Assembly: GCA_911728455.2 (NCBI GenBank)
Contig: OU452234.1
Location: 7,847,531-7,911,530, forward strand
Source of the DNA: Marthasterias glacialis
Taxonomy: Eukaryota; Echinodermata; Asteroidea; Forcipulatida; Asteriidae
Direction of reading: 5' to 3'
DNA: 64,000 bases
The translations under genes and the position numbers were made by a program. Shown here in pieces: positions 42,581 to 55,743 of the stretch (the first letter of the stretch is position 1; each line of letters begins with the position of its first letter). Below the pieces are notes generated by a model that was given only the letters and a program-made list of their open reading frames with translations, searched no databases and was not told the origin of the DNA.

Positions 42581-45080
42581 CCTCCTCAATCAGTGCTAAA
42601 AAAACATGACAGGGCTTTCCTTTGAAGTGCCATTATCTTAAATATCTAAAGTAAAGGTCCAGTTTGCAGCTCCTTTTTAATTTCTGGTAAATTGATATGC
42701 AGGATGGGAAAACTCGAAGAAAAGATGAGTCCATCACCAAACGTCATGCATTTACAATGTATGTAATGTGGTACTTGAAAAAAAAAAACTCTTTTGACCA
42801 ACGCCTTTGAATGTTTTTAACCAGAAAGTGCACCTTATGAATGCTGTATTAATATTTTGGTGTCTGAAACCATTTAATCAATAATTGTCTTCTTCAGTGT
42901 CCTGAACAGGCTATGAATATCATGACATTTTTTTAGTGGTACAAGCAAGCAAGTTGCAAATTATAGGGACCATTCCAGATAACTTAGCTTTAAAAAAAAA
43001 AATTAACTAAAACGATTTTTAGGTAGAAACAAATATCTGGAAACTATTTTCTGTTAATTAATTTGAAGGGTGTAGTTTAAAGCCATTAATTATAATTTGG
43101 AGTAAGCTCTAATCTGATATGTTTCCTGAAAAAAAACAACCCCAAAACAGGATTTTATATAGATTTGTTTTTTCATTTTTTGTCCCCAAACGTAAAATTG
43201 GTAGTGTAACAAAACACTTTTCTCTGAACTCCAAATAAAATATCTTAGGATAATAGATTTGATCACAATTACCAACTTCTGATATGAACAATGGTGAAAC
43301 TTCTCATTGTACACATCTTGCCTGCCAGGAAATGTATCGGAATGCTCAAGGTCATGCTTTTTGTTAAAAATGTGACGTAATATGTAGGGATGTTTATCCG
43401 AGTACCGTCAATTAAAAAAATAATAATAATAACCCTCAACTTCAAGGATGGGTAATCCACAAATTACATTTACTTTCACTGTCATGGATGTACTGATGTT
43501 TTTAAATCTCGATGGTGTAGTGACTGCCCTGAATCCTTAACAAAACTTGATGTGATTACCATAGCCTTGAAGACAAGCCTTGGCTTTGAGGACCACTGCC
43601 TTAGAAGATTCATTCAAGGTTCTATATTATATTAAATGTTTTTGAAAAATCCCCCTCACAGCATATATCATGACTAAATGTATCATCTCAGTTTATGTTT
43701 GCCAAAGTCCTAATGTGCCACCTGTGCTCAATCTACATAATTATGAGTATGAGTATGTATGATTGATTTAGTTTAACACACACAAATACGTTAAATTAAC
43801 TTGTCACATTTAACTTGCCTTAATCATGCAATCATTATTGATTTCTTCATCCACAAATTGGCAAATCAGGAACTTGAGAACACATGGCAAATGCAATAGC
43901 AATCACATTATAAATATTGCAGATAGGCCCACCAAGCAAGGGTACAAAGGTACAAGTGCACTACTTGACTGGCTTTGATCCCGTCTCCCCAATTTGGAAA
44001 CACTAAGTACATGTTCTTGAATAGCATCTTAAATGTACTCAGGTTTTTCAGTGGCTTGGATCTCCAGAGATTGTTCCGTATTTCTTGCCACATTCCTGTG
44101 CACATCTCTGTGCCACCCGCAAAGTGTCTTGTAGAACATCCAGGCTCATTAATGGCTGATTCAATCTGGGAATATACAGAATTACCTGCTTTAGGGAATT
44201 CGTTGATACAGAACTTTGCATTGACTTTAACTCACTTTGAGATGTATTCTGTCTGCAATGCATGTCGCATCATCCAGATTTTGTCATCCGGATAAGGAAC
44301 GTTTAACTGTACTTTTTGACATCCAGCAGATTCCAAATATCTGCAGTGCTGCATGTGTGGACTATGTTTAGATTGAACATGTTATTAGTGCCAATGTGAT
44401 AAGTACTACATAGCATTTTCTTGAGCAGGCATTTTGTGATTGGCTTGTGAAGAACGGTTGATTCACACATAAGTTAAAATTTCACACATCAAGAATATTC
44501 TTATTCCTATTCAGTACACGATACAAGTTTTACTTGCACTCAAGGTTATGATTAAATCAACTAGTTGGGTGGATTTAATTAAGTATGTAGCTCCCCTCCT
44601 AAATGCACAGTATCCCCATTTGAATGTTAACCCTACATACATATCCTATACTTAAAAACCTTTTAAGTTATTATGTTTTGAACCTGGCTGGGCTCCCAGA
44701 CTAAAATGGTCGTTTACAGAAACCTTTAGCATAATACAGTTTTTAAAAGCTGGCCAATACAGTTGTCAAAACAACTACTAATATCTCTTTGTGTTAACTG
44801 GACAGATCATTTTCAATGGTACTTAGGTATGAGGTTTGTGTCAATCCTTTGAAATAGTCCCTGCAAGTCATATACATATAACTAGTGCATGTGTTTTAAG
44901 AAATATTAAAAAAAAAATATTAATGTGATTTATACAAATTAATGTAAAGAAATAAATTACTTTCCAAAATTTAAATTAACAAAGGCTCCTTAAAACTGAA
45001 AAATATGGAATCACATGTACATCATATTGTAGCAGAAATGCATGTGACCATTTTATGATTTATATGAGTATATCTTGCAG
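42581..45080. other. No recognised gene
   Basis: Minus-strand frames at 44263-43908 (VLQDTLRVAQRCAQECGKKY) look protein-like but broken; they could be a decayed transposon gene. Otherwise nothing supported. Confidence 0.35.
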
Positions 45081-45217
45081 GTAAAATGCTGGGTGATTCC
45101 TGGAAACATTACAAGTAGGTGGAACTTAGCACTGGCAGTGTCCAAGACTGACAGGGAGCGCAGTCACATTGTAGTTTTGGGGACCACATGCTTCCGGTTG
45201 GTATCAGTGGCAAGTTA
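45081..45217 (+). CDS. Isolated possible terminal exon, unrecognised
   Basis: After the acceptor-like TATATCTTGCAG, 44 open codons end in TAG. The peptide includes WVIPGNITSRWNLALAVSKT and HIVVLGTTCFRL. Composition is protein-like, but there is no upstream exon or known family. Confidence 0.25.
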
Positions 45218-45612
45218 GGTGTTGAGTGAGTAAGAAGTGTTCAACACAACCTGTGAATAAGAGCAAGGCATGTAAACTGTATAATTATATTTGGTTCATC
45301 AATGCAAATTTTGTTTGGCTACATGTAGGTGCCTACAACATGGATTTTGTGATACGTTTGTGTATAGTGTAATTGCCAGCCCTAAAAGCTTAAGGCATGT
45401 GGGCAGAGGCAAAACCAGAGGTAGATGGGAATTTTGTAGTAAGTACAACTAGGAGCATGCTAGGATGGTGTATAACAGCACATCGTTGGGAGTCATGTAG
45501 TTTCCATGAGTGCGCCAAGAAAAGATTTTCTGGAAGTAGTGTTGGTTACTTTGGGTTCATTGCTTGTTGTAGCCTTGACCAAGGCTGTCTTTGCGCTTTT
45601 TCTTAGCTCCGT

Positions 45613-47395
45613 GTTATCCATGCATGGAGTCCGTATGAGGACGATACGAAGTCGCACACCCACACAGTCATTCACTGAGTCCGTTCCGAGTTATCCATGT
45701 ACGGAGTCTGTAAGGACGACACGCAGTCCCACACCCACACAGTCATTCACTGAGTCCGTTCCGAGTTATCCATGTACGGAGTCCGTAATGACGATACGCA
45801 GTCCCACACCCACACAGTCATTCACTGAGTCCGTTCCGAGTTATCCATGTACGGAGTCTGTAAGGACGATACGCAGTCGCACACCCACACAGTCATTCAC
45901 TGAGTCCGTTCCGAGTTATCCATGTACGGAGTTTGTAATGACGATACGCAGTCCCACACCCACACAGTCATTCACTGAGTCCGTTCCGAGTTATCCATGT
46001 ACGGAGTCTGTAAGGACGATACGCAGTCACACACCCACACAGTCATTCACTGAGTCCGTTCCGAGTTATCCATGTACGGAGTCTGTAAGGACGATACGCA
46101 GTCGCACACCCACACAGTCATTCACTGAGTCCGTTCCGAGTTATCCATGTACGGAGTTCGTAATGACGATACGCAGTCGCACACCCACACAGTCATTCAC
46201 TGAGTCCGTTCCGAGTTATCCATGTACGGAGTCTGTAAGGACGATACGCAGTCACACACCCACACAGTCATTCACTGAGTCCGTTCCGAGTTATCCATGT
46301 ACGGAGTCTGTAAGGACGATACGCAGTCACACACCCACACAGTCATTCACTGAGTCCGTTCCGAGTTATCCATGTACGGAGTCCGTAATGACGATACGCA
46401 GTCCCACACCCACACAGTCATTCACTGAGTCCGTTCCGAGTTATCCATGTACGGAGTCCGTAATGACGATACGCAGTCGCACACCCACACAGTCATTCAC
46501 TGAGTCCGTTCCGAGTTATCCATGTACGGAGTCCGTAATGACGATACGCAGTCGCACACCCACACAGTCATTCACTGAGTCCGTTCCGAGTTATCTATGC
46601 ATGGAGTCTGCAATGACGATACGCAGTCGCACACCCACACAGTCATTCACTGAGTCCGTTCCGAGTTATCCATGTACGGAGTCTGAAGAACGATACGCAG
46701 TCGCACACCCACACAGTCATTCACTGAGTCCGTTCCGAGTTATCCATGTACGGAGTTTGTAATGACGATACGCAGTCCCACACCCACACAGTCATTCACT
46801 GAGTCCGTTCTGAGTTATCCATGTACGAAGTCCGTAAGGACGATACGCAGTCCCACACCCACACAGTCATTCACTGAGTCCGTTCCGAGTTATCCATGTA
46901 CGGAGTCTGTAAGGACGATACGCAGTCGCACACCCACACAGTCATTCACTGAGTCCGTTCCGAGTTATCCATGTACGGAGTCCGTAATGACGATACGCAG
47001 TCGCACACCCACACAGTCATTCACTGAGTCCGTTCCGAGTTATCCATGTACGGAGTCTGTAAGGACGACACGCAGTCGCACACCCACGAAGTCATTCACT
47101 GAGTCCGTTCCGAGTTATCCATGTACGGAGTCTGTAAGGACGATACGCAGTCGCACACCCACGCAGTCATTCACCGAGTCCGTTCCGAGTTATCCATGTA
47201 CGGAGTCTGCAAGGACGATACGCAGTCGCACACCCACGCAGTCATTCACTGAGTCCGTTCCGAGTTATCCACGTACGGAGTCTGTAATGACGATACGCAG
47301 TCGCACCCCCACGCAGTCATGCACGGAGTCCGTCAGGACGATACACACGCACATACGCACACTGTCCACGCACGGAGTCTGTTGGGACGACGACG
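45613..47395 (+). repeat. 75 bp minisatellite, about 24 units
   Basis: Unit core: ACACAGTCATTCACTGAGTC, CGTTCCGAGTTATCCATGTA, CGGAGTCTGTAAGGACGATA, CGCAGTCGCACACCC. The period is 75 bp, divisible by three, so one frame stays open for 418 codons (45506-46762) and again for 212 codons (46762-47400). The frame would encode a hydrophobic N-terminus (VVLVTLGSLLVVALTKAVFA) and 25-residue Ser/Thr/Pro repeats (TESVPSYPCTES). Unit differences fall mostly at amino-acid-changing sites and one unit has a single-base loss. I favour non-coding. Confidence 0.9.
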
Positions 47396-47399
47396 AATA

Positions 47400-49280
47400 G
47401 TCACAAACACAACTATACTGTACCTTATAGGAACATGCATTATACGTGAACGTGTACGGTACGTAACAATGTATGGATCCACACACTGTGAGCGTGGGGG
47501 TGCCCTGGAGTTTGTGGCAGGGGTTTACTGGGAAAAATTAATAATAATGCAGGAGCCCCTATTCCCAATAAACACCATCCGGCCGGCGCGCCTTGATCAA
47601 GGCTATGCTTGTTGTAGCCTTGTTACATTTTTGTAGGAAGTGTACCATGGCAAGGACCTACATGTATTAAAGTTATGGTAGTGGTTACACTAGCTGTTCA
47701 ACATTTTGACCAATGTTTAATGCCACAACTGCTCATGGTTACATGAAAGTGTTGTTGATTACATGTACTTCAAGTGTTGATAATTACTTCAACTTAACTG
47801 TAGTTGGTTAATATGACTGTAGTTGGTAAACTGCTGCTGTTTACTGTAATTATTGTTGGTTTCACACGATTGTACTTGTTACTTTTACAGATAATGGCCT
47901 ATTCTAATAAATGTATTTGGACCGTAAAGAATACTGGTCATCAATAAACTAAATCCCTGCCTGATAGTGTACATTGTTTAATTGAGTATAAATGATTACC
48001 TGAATAAATACTTGTGTTGTCAATAACAACCCTGTAGTGTCAAGGTCTCTGTGTTTTATAGTATTAACTGTGTATCAACAGAGGGTTAGACAATAATTTG
48101 CAATCAGCAGTGTACTTTGTCCAAAACAGATGTAAATGTCCTTTTGCTTTTGATGTCTTGATCTTTAGATTGACTGGAGGAACAAATGGGCTGAGGATCA
48201 AATTGTAATTTGGCTCCATTTATTGCAATTCAGCTAAACTAGGATCTTATTTTTCCTCTCAACTCGAACCCTAAAGCTTCAGGAAAAAGTTGACACTCTT
48301 ATGTGGATGTAAGAATCGGTGAAAAATGAAGTTCAATATGAACAAAATGTTCACATGGCTGCCAAAAAGAACTCTGTCTTATCAAATTATAGCATCAGCT
48401 TGTATGAGCCTTTCAAAGAAGTCTTCGGTACCTTGGCTTAACCTCGGCAATAAACTGTTCTCTTTTGACATAACTTCCAAAAATGCAGAGGTGAAAAAGG
48501 ACAAAACTAAACTATGAAATAATGCAAAAACTTGACGGCCCCTCTCCATTGCAAGAGGAAACAGACATTTTACCAGAATACCTTGCAGTTATGTGTAACC
48601 TACACTGTGTGGATATTCTTTTGTTGTCATGCAATTACAAACAATACTTTTTTCAAACCATCTTCATTTCTGAGAGTGTTTTGAGAGCTGACTTTGAGAG
48701 CGATCCTTGTAACACACTTTGTTTTGAGATTTAAATGGTGTACAGAAAAATGCTTCCTTTTTAAGTAAAACGAGAATATCTAATTTTGAAAACACTGTGT
48801 GGACATCTTTTTCCACACTTTTAATGTTTGAAAATGTCATTAAGCAAAAAGAAATCCCCCAGCAGTGTTTATTAGGGGTTACCTACATCAGAAATGCATT
48901 TATCCCATCCAGATTTAGATTTGTTTTCTTACTGTTATCTCCTGAACTTCAAAGGATAAATTTATAGTCTTATAAGGAAGGAAACATTCAATATGAAGTT
49001 TTCATTTTATCCATGACCCTATTTGACCTTTCCTTTCGGTTGGAATTTGCACTTTTTTAAAACATGATAATGGCATTTCCGGCAAACCAGTGAATAATTA
49101 AGTGCCTGTGAAGTGTGACTGAAAAAAAAGTGTAGAAAAGATATTTGATAATAAAGAGGTTATGCAACTGAAAAAAAACATGTGGAAATCAAAAAAACTG
49201 CCGATCTTGAGAAGACGATCCTCTTTTCCTAGCAGGTTGCTCCACCCATGTTTAGCCATCTCTTTTAACTGATCATCAAC
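47400..49280. other. Intergenic DNA, little recognised
   Basis: A second copy of GCTTGTTGTAGCCTTG (47607-47622; first at 45562-45577) brackets the minisatellite. No supported gene. Confidence 0.4.
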
Positions 49281-49305
49281 ATACAATCAACTGAGTTGAT
49301 TGTAT
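49281..49305. repeat. Perfect 12 bp-arm hairpin
   Basis: ATACAATCAACT, G, AGTTGATTGTAT. Confidence 0.85.
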
Positions 49306-49312
49306 GAGATCA

Positions 49313-49392
49313 GATCACCAGTCTGGTCATCTCCTTTACAACAATCCATACCATTATCAGTCTGGTCATCTCCTTTACAACAATCCACACCA
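49313..49392. repeat. Two-unit tandem repeat (~39-43 bp)
   Basis: CAGTCTGGTCATCTCCTTTA with CAACAATCCA occurs twice in succession. Confidence 0.8.
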
Positions 49393-49825
49393 CCATGGTA
49401 ACATTATACAAAATGGGGACACATAAAAAACAAGGATGACCCATACCCAGATGGCGAAAAGTATAGTCAAACACTGTGAATAGAAAGTCTACAATCCAAA
49501 CTTGAATCTTGGAACATTAAAAGTAATTGAAAATATGTTTTTTCAATCAATAAACCATAATAGAAGTATATTTCAGAAAAAAATAAAAAAAATAATTCCT
49601 TCTGCAAATTTTGAAGGAAACCGCATCTATTTGACTCTTCCTCTATCATGTCCATAAAACAATTGTGAAGCAAGCAGGGCCTTGATACTCTCGCAAATGA
49701 AGTTTAATATTGCTTTGTCATGAAATTTACTCACGCAAAGTGCCCCTTGACCTAAAAATACAGATTAGGCAACACTACCCATGAGGAAACCAACCAACAT
49801 ACATGTACATACTCATGCGTCAACA

Positions 49826-49865
49826 TCACACGTGACCTCAGATTTCTATTTGAGGTCACGTGTGA
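49826..49865. repeat. Perfect 15 bp inverted repeat with CACGTG
   Basis: TCACACGTGACCTCA and TGAGGTCACGTGTGA across a 10 bp loop. Confidence 0.9.
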
Positions 49866-49893
49866 CGTCGACACATCAACAAAATCAAGATGC

Positions 49894-52730
49894 ACTAGAC
49901 ATTCAGTTTTTGTCACGTCACAAAAACTAGGTGCTAGGGAACAAGTAATGAATTGCTTGTAAACATCGATGAGTTAGAACACACAATGTAACAAACAGGT
50001 TACAGATTAGTGTTGTAATATTTATGAAAATTGTTACCAGAGGGCACTGTTTAATGTGATGATGTCATCAGTTTTAAACTTGAAAACGCAGAGGGTCAAT
50101 TACCAACTCACACACTGAAACCATGTAAAAAACTTGTTTTATACTAACCACTGAGCTAAAATGATGGCTTTTTAATATTTGTTCCTTCAACTTCCCGTTT
50201 GAACCGCAAGACAGGATCAAATTGGGGTCATTTCTGTGAGACATTTAATAATTTTTCAAAGACCTTAGTGATGTTTATATTGTAAAAATCCATTGTGTAC
50301 ATCAGGAGTTATGGTTTGTTTAACTAGTAAACTTTGATTAATTGCAACTCAACACCTGATGACATCCATTGTTTTATGTCCTGTCTTCATATTGAGGTTC
50401 ACGTGTATGCACAGTTTCATGGTTCAGTTTAATTTTAATCTTGATTTATTTGAGAAGATTTTGGAGGAATGAAACAATTAAAGTAACATAACTTGGTCTC
50501 TATGGGACACCATATAATACATGATTTTTGATTTTGTTTGATGTATTAAAAGTTAAATCAAATAAAACATTTAAAAATGAACAACAAAAACATTAAATAG
50601 AGCTTCATCATATACATTTTTTCGGACTTCCAGTTTGGGCAGGAAACGAGGTCAAATCAGATCAGTAAGAAATATAAAGAACTACAAACATCAAACTTAC
50701 ATTGCAACGATTCAAAACTGAACATCCTTGGTTCTAAAGATTCAAGTTTTTGAAATAATACACTTTTTGTTTACAGCACAATGGTACAATATTAACTTTG
50801 TCACAAAGGGTGCTTTTGAGGATGATGATGTTATTACTCTTTTAAATAAAAAGCCTAGCGGTCAAACGTTATTTCATACACAGAGGCCTTGTCCAAATTC
50901 CAGCTCATCATGTCTGCAGACCTCAAAACAAGGCCCGGGATATTTTGTTCTGCTGAACTTCGGGTTTTGAAGGGTAGACAAGATAAAATTTGGGTCATGT
51001 TAGTACAAAATTGTAAAGTATTTTAAGCCCTTTCATATGGATTATGAAAATAGCTTATGTAATACTGGAGATATATATATTTTTTTTTAAATACTTAACT
51101 TTGATTGCTCACATTTTACTTAACGCGGTTGACATGGATGGCTGTTACAAAGACTAACAAAGCGCGGTGCCAAATCTGGAAGCGCGCACCTTGAACAAAG
51201 ACTACGAACATCGCATGGTTTATGTACATGTACATTCACAACGTACAAATGGACTTCAATCTTTCAAAAGTCGAGTGTGACACGCTTGAATGCACATACG
51301 CATGCTTACAATAAAATTGCGCTTTAACGTCCGGTTTGAAGAGGAAGTAAAGGTCAAACTGGTATCATCTCAATGTAAACAGGCTCAAAGGTCTACAAGC
51401 TGATGTAAATATTTTGATTAAGTGATACGTAGTTTTTGAGATATGAATGAAAAATGAAAAATGAATTTTTGAAATTTTCAACTTTGAACCGGAAGACAAG
51501 GTCAAATTGGGGTCATCTCTATGATGTATAGATTGTAAAAATCCATTGTGTACTTCAGCAGTTATGATTTAACTAATAAACTTTGATTTATTGTAACCCG
51601 ACACCTGAAGGAAAAACAAGTAACCTTCTAATTTTCACATAATTTTGTCGGGGATAGTACGCCACTGTCAGGAACAAAAATGCTTTTGTGTTTCCGAAGT
51701 GTTCCTTTTCCAAACAATGCAGTTGGCTGCTGCCAGGTTGTTTGTAAAAATTACCCAATGTGACAAGGCCCTTACAAAAGCTACGACATCTTCAATTCTT
51801 TATTTCTTTTCAAATCACCATTAGAGGGCTGTTATAAAGTCATGGATGAAGGCCGTGTTGTCCTTTTACATTGGAATTTTTATGTAAACAGCCTTGAAGT
51901 GAAAAAGTAACTGATAGTATACAACACTTTTAATGACATTTCAAAATAGTATTCATACTGTCTTTTATCAAAACATTAAGCCTTGCTGTCCTCCATTTTG
52001 TTCGGCATCTACGTGGTGTCAATAAAATAAAGAAGTGTGCATCTTTACAGAAAACTTGATGGCGCTACATCAAATTAATGGTCTGAGTTTGTAACAGCAC
52101 TGTGTCTGTGAGCCTCGCATGTGCGAATCTTGGAAGCATGCCAACAGTGTGTTACTGTTGTTGACACTACCGGGGAATACTAATGGTAATAACGCTGCCT
52201 TCTTTTTACCATAACTTCTGTTTGACAGGGTCAATATTTTTTAAATTTCAGATAAGCTTGTATACATGTTATCCAATGACAAAATATTTATGGTGAAATT
52301 TGAGTTAGAAAAACAGTACATTTTAAAACTTGTCGCCGTATAATTTGTTTAAATTTGATGACGTCATCATTAATATAAATGTAAAGCCCATGAGCAAAAT
52401 CACATTTCATTCACTGAAACCATGTCCAAATTCTCTTCCTAATTGACTGCAGAGCTGAAATTACGAGTTTTGAACACCTTTTCACTTTAACTTCCGGTTT
52501 GAACCAGAAGACAAGGTCAAATTGGGGTCATCTCTGTGAGACATTAAATTATTTTTCAAAGACCTTTTCGATGATGTATAGATTGTAAAAATCCAATGTG
52601 TACTTCAGGAGTTATGATTTTTTAATTATTAAACTTTGATTTAATGTAATTCGACACCAGCTGATGTCATTGTTCAAGTGCCGTCTTCATGTTGAGGTTC
52701 AAGTATGAGCCAAGTTTCAAGGTTCAATAT
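49894..52730 (-). mobile_element. Helitron-like element(s), H2, minus orientation
   Basis: On the minus strand, the hairpin GTTTTTGT...ACAAAAAC (49906-49927) is followed by TGAATGTCTAG and T. The body shares blocks with H1 (GATTGTAAAAATCCA, GGAGTTATGATT, TGACGTCATCA, CTTCCGGTTTGAAC) and contains them twice (50.2 and 52.5 kb), so it may be composite. No coding. Confidence 0.5.
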
Positions 52731-53031
52731 TGAGTTATCTTTTGGAAACAAGTTCGTCGAACTCGTGCCCAAACACCTAAAAAGCAAACTGCAGCCTTGG
52801 CTTTCTACATTGCAACACTTCTGTCTGCTCAAGAAAAACCAAGATCAAGGCCAAATACCACATTCATCAGACCTCATTTAGAATACAGCTCAACAGTTTG
52901 AGATCAGTATACACTGAAACTCAAAACTCAGGTCGAAGCCACTGAGGAGCAAGATTTGTGTTTATCAATTATAAACAACAGCAGTTTATCAACTATGATC
53001 TCCTCACTGAAATGGGATCCTCTCTCATGTA
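52731..53031 (+). repeat. Segment A: duplicated LINE RT C-terminal piece
   Basis: Nearly identical to 53684-53984 (offset 953). Encodes decayed LINE sequence near SSLKWDPLS. Joined at its end to segment B at shared TGTA. Confidence 0.85.
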
Positions 53032-53683
53032 TACATGGCATAGTTATTTATCTTGCAATATATTTTTAAGTGCAATAGATTTTCATTAGATAATATTATC
53101 AAGATTATCAAAACTACGATTCAAAAGTTCTTGAAAAAGACAATAATAGTCTGTCCCAATGAAAGTACACACTCGCGTGAGCTAAGACACCACACTTTTA
53201 AATATCAAATTATTTTTGTACACGCCCATATTGATGCTGGTTACTGGTACTACACAATGTTAAAGCACATAAACATATACATGGATGGTTGCCTCTATCC
53301 TCCAGCAGTATAATTGGGCATTTCCTCTTAGTTTCCCATACATGTAGTTTGGATGAATAATCCCATGTCAAGTGACTCTGGATAAGTGGTCCGGATAAGA
53401 CTGTCCTAGCTAAGCAAATGCCGGCCAGTGAGGGTGTGCAGCTTGCAAGCTGACAAACTTGGAATCAATCTACCACTCCCACATGAATGTCAGAGGCAAA
53501 ATACCTGTAGGCAATTCTCTGTGAGCGAATTTGAGGAGAAAGGGCAGGGAAGATGTGGATGTGCTAAAAGGCATGAAGACCAACAGAAAAATAGGGCACG
53601 TGAATTAATTTAGTGCAGTTTATCCGGGGGCACACTAGCCAGTGAAAGGGCAACACTTTTATGGCCATGGCCATCTTAAATTT
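53029..53683 (+). repeat. Segment B: copy of CHCHD7 intron 2 DNA
   Basis: About 655 bp matching 55947-56602 with only a few differences (for example GGGCAT vs GGGTAT, CTCCCAC vs CTCCTAC), at a constant offset of 2919. ORFs inside (86 and 61 codons) are duplicated passively. Confidence 0.9.
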
Positions 53684-54260
53684 TGAGTTATCTTTTGGAA
53701 ACAAGTTCGTCGAACTCGTGCCCAAACACCTAAAAAGCAAACTGCAGCCTTGGCTTTCTGCATTGCAACACTTCTGTCTGCTCAAGAAAAACCAAGATCA
53801 AGGCCAAATACCACATTCATCAGACCTCATTTAGAATACAGCTCAACAGTTTGAGATCAGTATACACTGAAACTCAAAACTCAGGTCGAAGCCACTGAGG
53901 AGCAAGATTTGTGTTTATCAATTATAAACAACAGCAGTTTATCAACTATGATCTCCTCACTGAAATGGGATCCTCTCTCATGTAGAAGGAGTGCCATCTC
54001 AAAATCTTCCATTTGCATTCCAGGGTTGCCTTATTCCAGTGAGAACCATCTTTTGCCTAACTACGTGCTCAACTAGATCTGCAAACGCAAGTACCTTCAT
54101 CAGACTACAAGCAAGGACTGATACAAATATTCCTTTTTACCGAGGACTGCAACAGTATAACACAGTGGAACAAATTACCTACTAACATATTTACTGAGCA
54201 ACTACCCTTCGGGCAAGAACTGTAAGCATTGAAGAAAGCATCCATGCGCACTCACAACCC
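53684..54260 (+). mobile_element. LINE RT C-terminal fragment (segment A' and continuation)
   Basis: Continues from A' without interruption: SSLKWDPLSCRRSA, then YKYSFLPRTA and SNYPSGKNC, the end of a CR1/jockey-like RT (family pattern YSFFPRTxRDWNxLP). Heavily decayed. Confidence 0.65.
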
Positions 54261-54714
54261 TGCTCAGTTTACTCGAAAGTCTGCAAACACAACATGAAGT
54301 GTTGAGCAGTATTTCTGCAGATGCAGAACCAGACCCCCAGTGCAGAAAGGCACAGGTGACAAGCTTTATAATGAGCTGCATGCCATGATCCTAAAGGGAT
54401 AGCTCCTCAAATTACAGAATGTTGGACATCAAGAGATGAACAGTTCATCTCAAATTAAGTACAAAGACAGCACTGTCTATATTCTCTTTTGGCGATAACA
54501 CTACATGTACATGTATGTGAACAGTATACAAGCAAAACGTTTATGGACACGCAACAAAGTCTGAAAAACCTGTTTTAAAAAAATATCCAGGATGCGTTTG
54601 GCAGACTTTTAAACACGTTCAGACATTCTACTGTGTAGCGTGCACAGAGCAAGCACTCACAGTGTTACGCTGCCTTTGCCCCGTAACAATGAGGGACAAA
54701 GGGAACTGGAATTC
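54261..54714. other. No recognised feature
   Basis: Nothing supported here. Confidence 0.35.
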
Positions 54715-54960
54715 ATGCTCAAAATCTCCCTTTTTCCTGGGATTATTGTCATCCCCAATTCTAGACCCTAGTCCTTTTGTTGGACAAACAAGGATTACGA
54801 GAGATTGATAGGCTGTGACCACTCTATTCCTAAAGGGAGGTAAGTCCGAGATTCCAGCATACCATGGCCTATTATTGGCTGTTGCTTACAGCCAAGATTT
54901 GGCCAATTCAAGGTGAACAAAAGCCACATTTTTATGAACCAGAAAAGAAAATCCAAATGT
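54715..54960 (+). repeat. Interspersed repeat R, diverged copy 3
   Basis: ATTCTAGACCCTAGTCCTTTT, AAGGATTACGAGA and GGGAGGTAAGTCCGAG are colinear with 23580-23690. Confidence 0.55.
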
Positions 54961-55650
54961 ATTGTATGAGACGTTTGTTGTCTTTACTTGGTTAAGGCTT
55001 TATTTCATAGTGACAACAATGTATATATTATAAAACAAATTATTCAAACATTCTTAAATTTAATCCTTCAGATGATGAGCCTCAACAAAATTTGGATTCC
55101 TAGCAGTTAAGTGGTTAAGCATAAAAACTTGCAAAACACAGAAAAGTTTTGCTCAGCAGAAATAGGTTACCGTCCAAAATAATATAATGTGATGTACATT
55201 TTTCTTCAAAACAGCTGCACACATTGATGAAAATCACACATACAAATGGAGAGAGTAAAAGTAGGATCTGCTTGGGTATCAAAAGAGCAGGATATTAAGA
55301 TCCATGGTATGAGGGGTTAAAAGCCTATCAAGTTTAACCAGTATACAAGTTCACCAACTGTTCATTTCTCAGGCAATAAACCTACAAAAACCATGTGTAC
55401 TTCTTTTGAAATATACAAACTGTTTGAAAAGGTGTGAAAACCAAAAGATTCAAACTATGATCCAGTGTTGGTTAAAATAAATCAAAGAGCGATAACCAGG
55501 TAAAATCAACTTGATGGAGTCCAATGGACGTTCCTCAACAAATCCCTGAGCTGTCCAATGTTTGGTTTAGGCTATAGTCTTAGACACATGTACTTTTGTT
55601 TGCATAATCTCAAACCATGTCCACCAGTTGTGGTACAGATGTTTTTAATT

Positions 55651-55743
55651 TTACTGTCTCTCTTGAATAATTCTGTTTCTTTCCTCTGGTGGTGGAAGTG
55701 ATGGTTTAATTCCAAGTTTTCTCCTCTCTCTTTGAATGTTCAG
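55651..55743 (-). CDS. CHCHD7: CHCHD7 exon 3
   Basis: Acceptor TTCATTATCCAACAG, 30 codons and TAA: LNIQRERRKLGIKPSLPPP then EERNRIIQERQ. Confidence 0.9.
   Translation of the reverse strand: MNIQRERRKLGIKPSLPPPEERNRIIQERQ

Noticed and set aside
43908-44295. Overlapping ORFs on both strands (for example LRVAQRCAQECGKKY)
   Set aside because: Protein-like on the minus strand but spread over two frames with stops; no family identified, so not annotated as a gene.
50728-50970. ORF after a TTTACAG acceptor (FVTKGAFEDDDVITLLNKKP)
   Set aside because: Lies inside Helitron-like repeat DNA with no partner exon.
53053-53613. 86- and 61-codon ORFs repeated identically at 55972-56532
   Set aside because: They are identical because the whole segment was recently duplicated; they lie antisense in a CHCHD7 intron.
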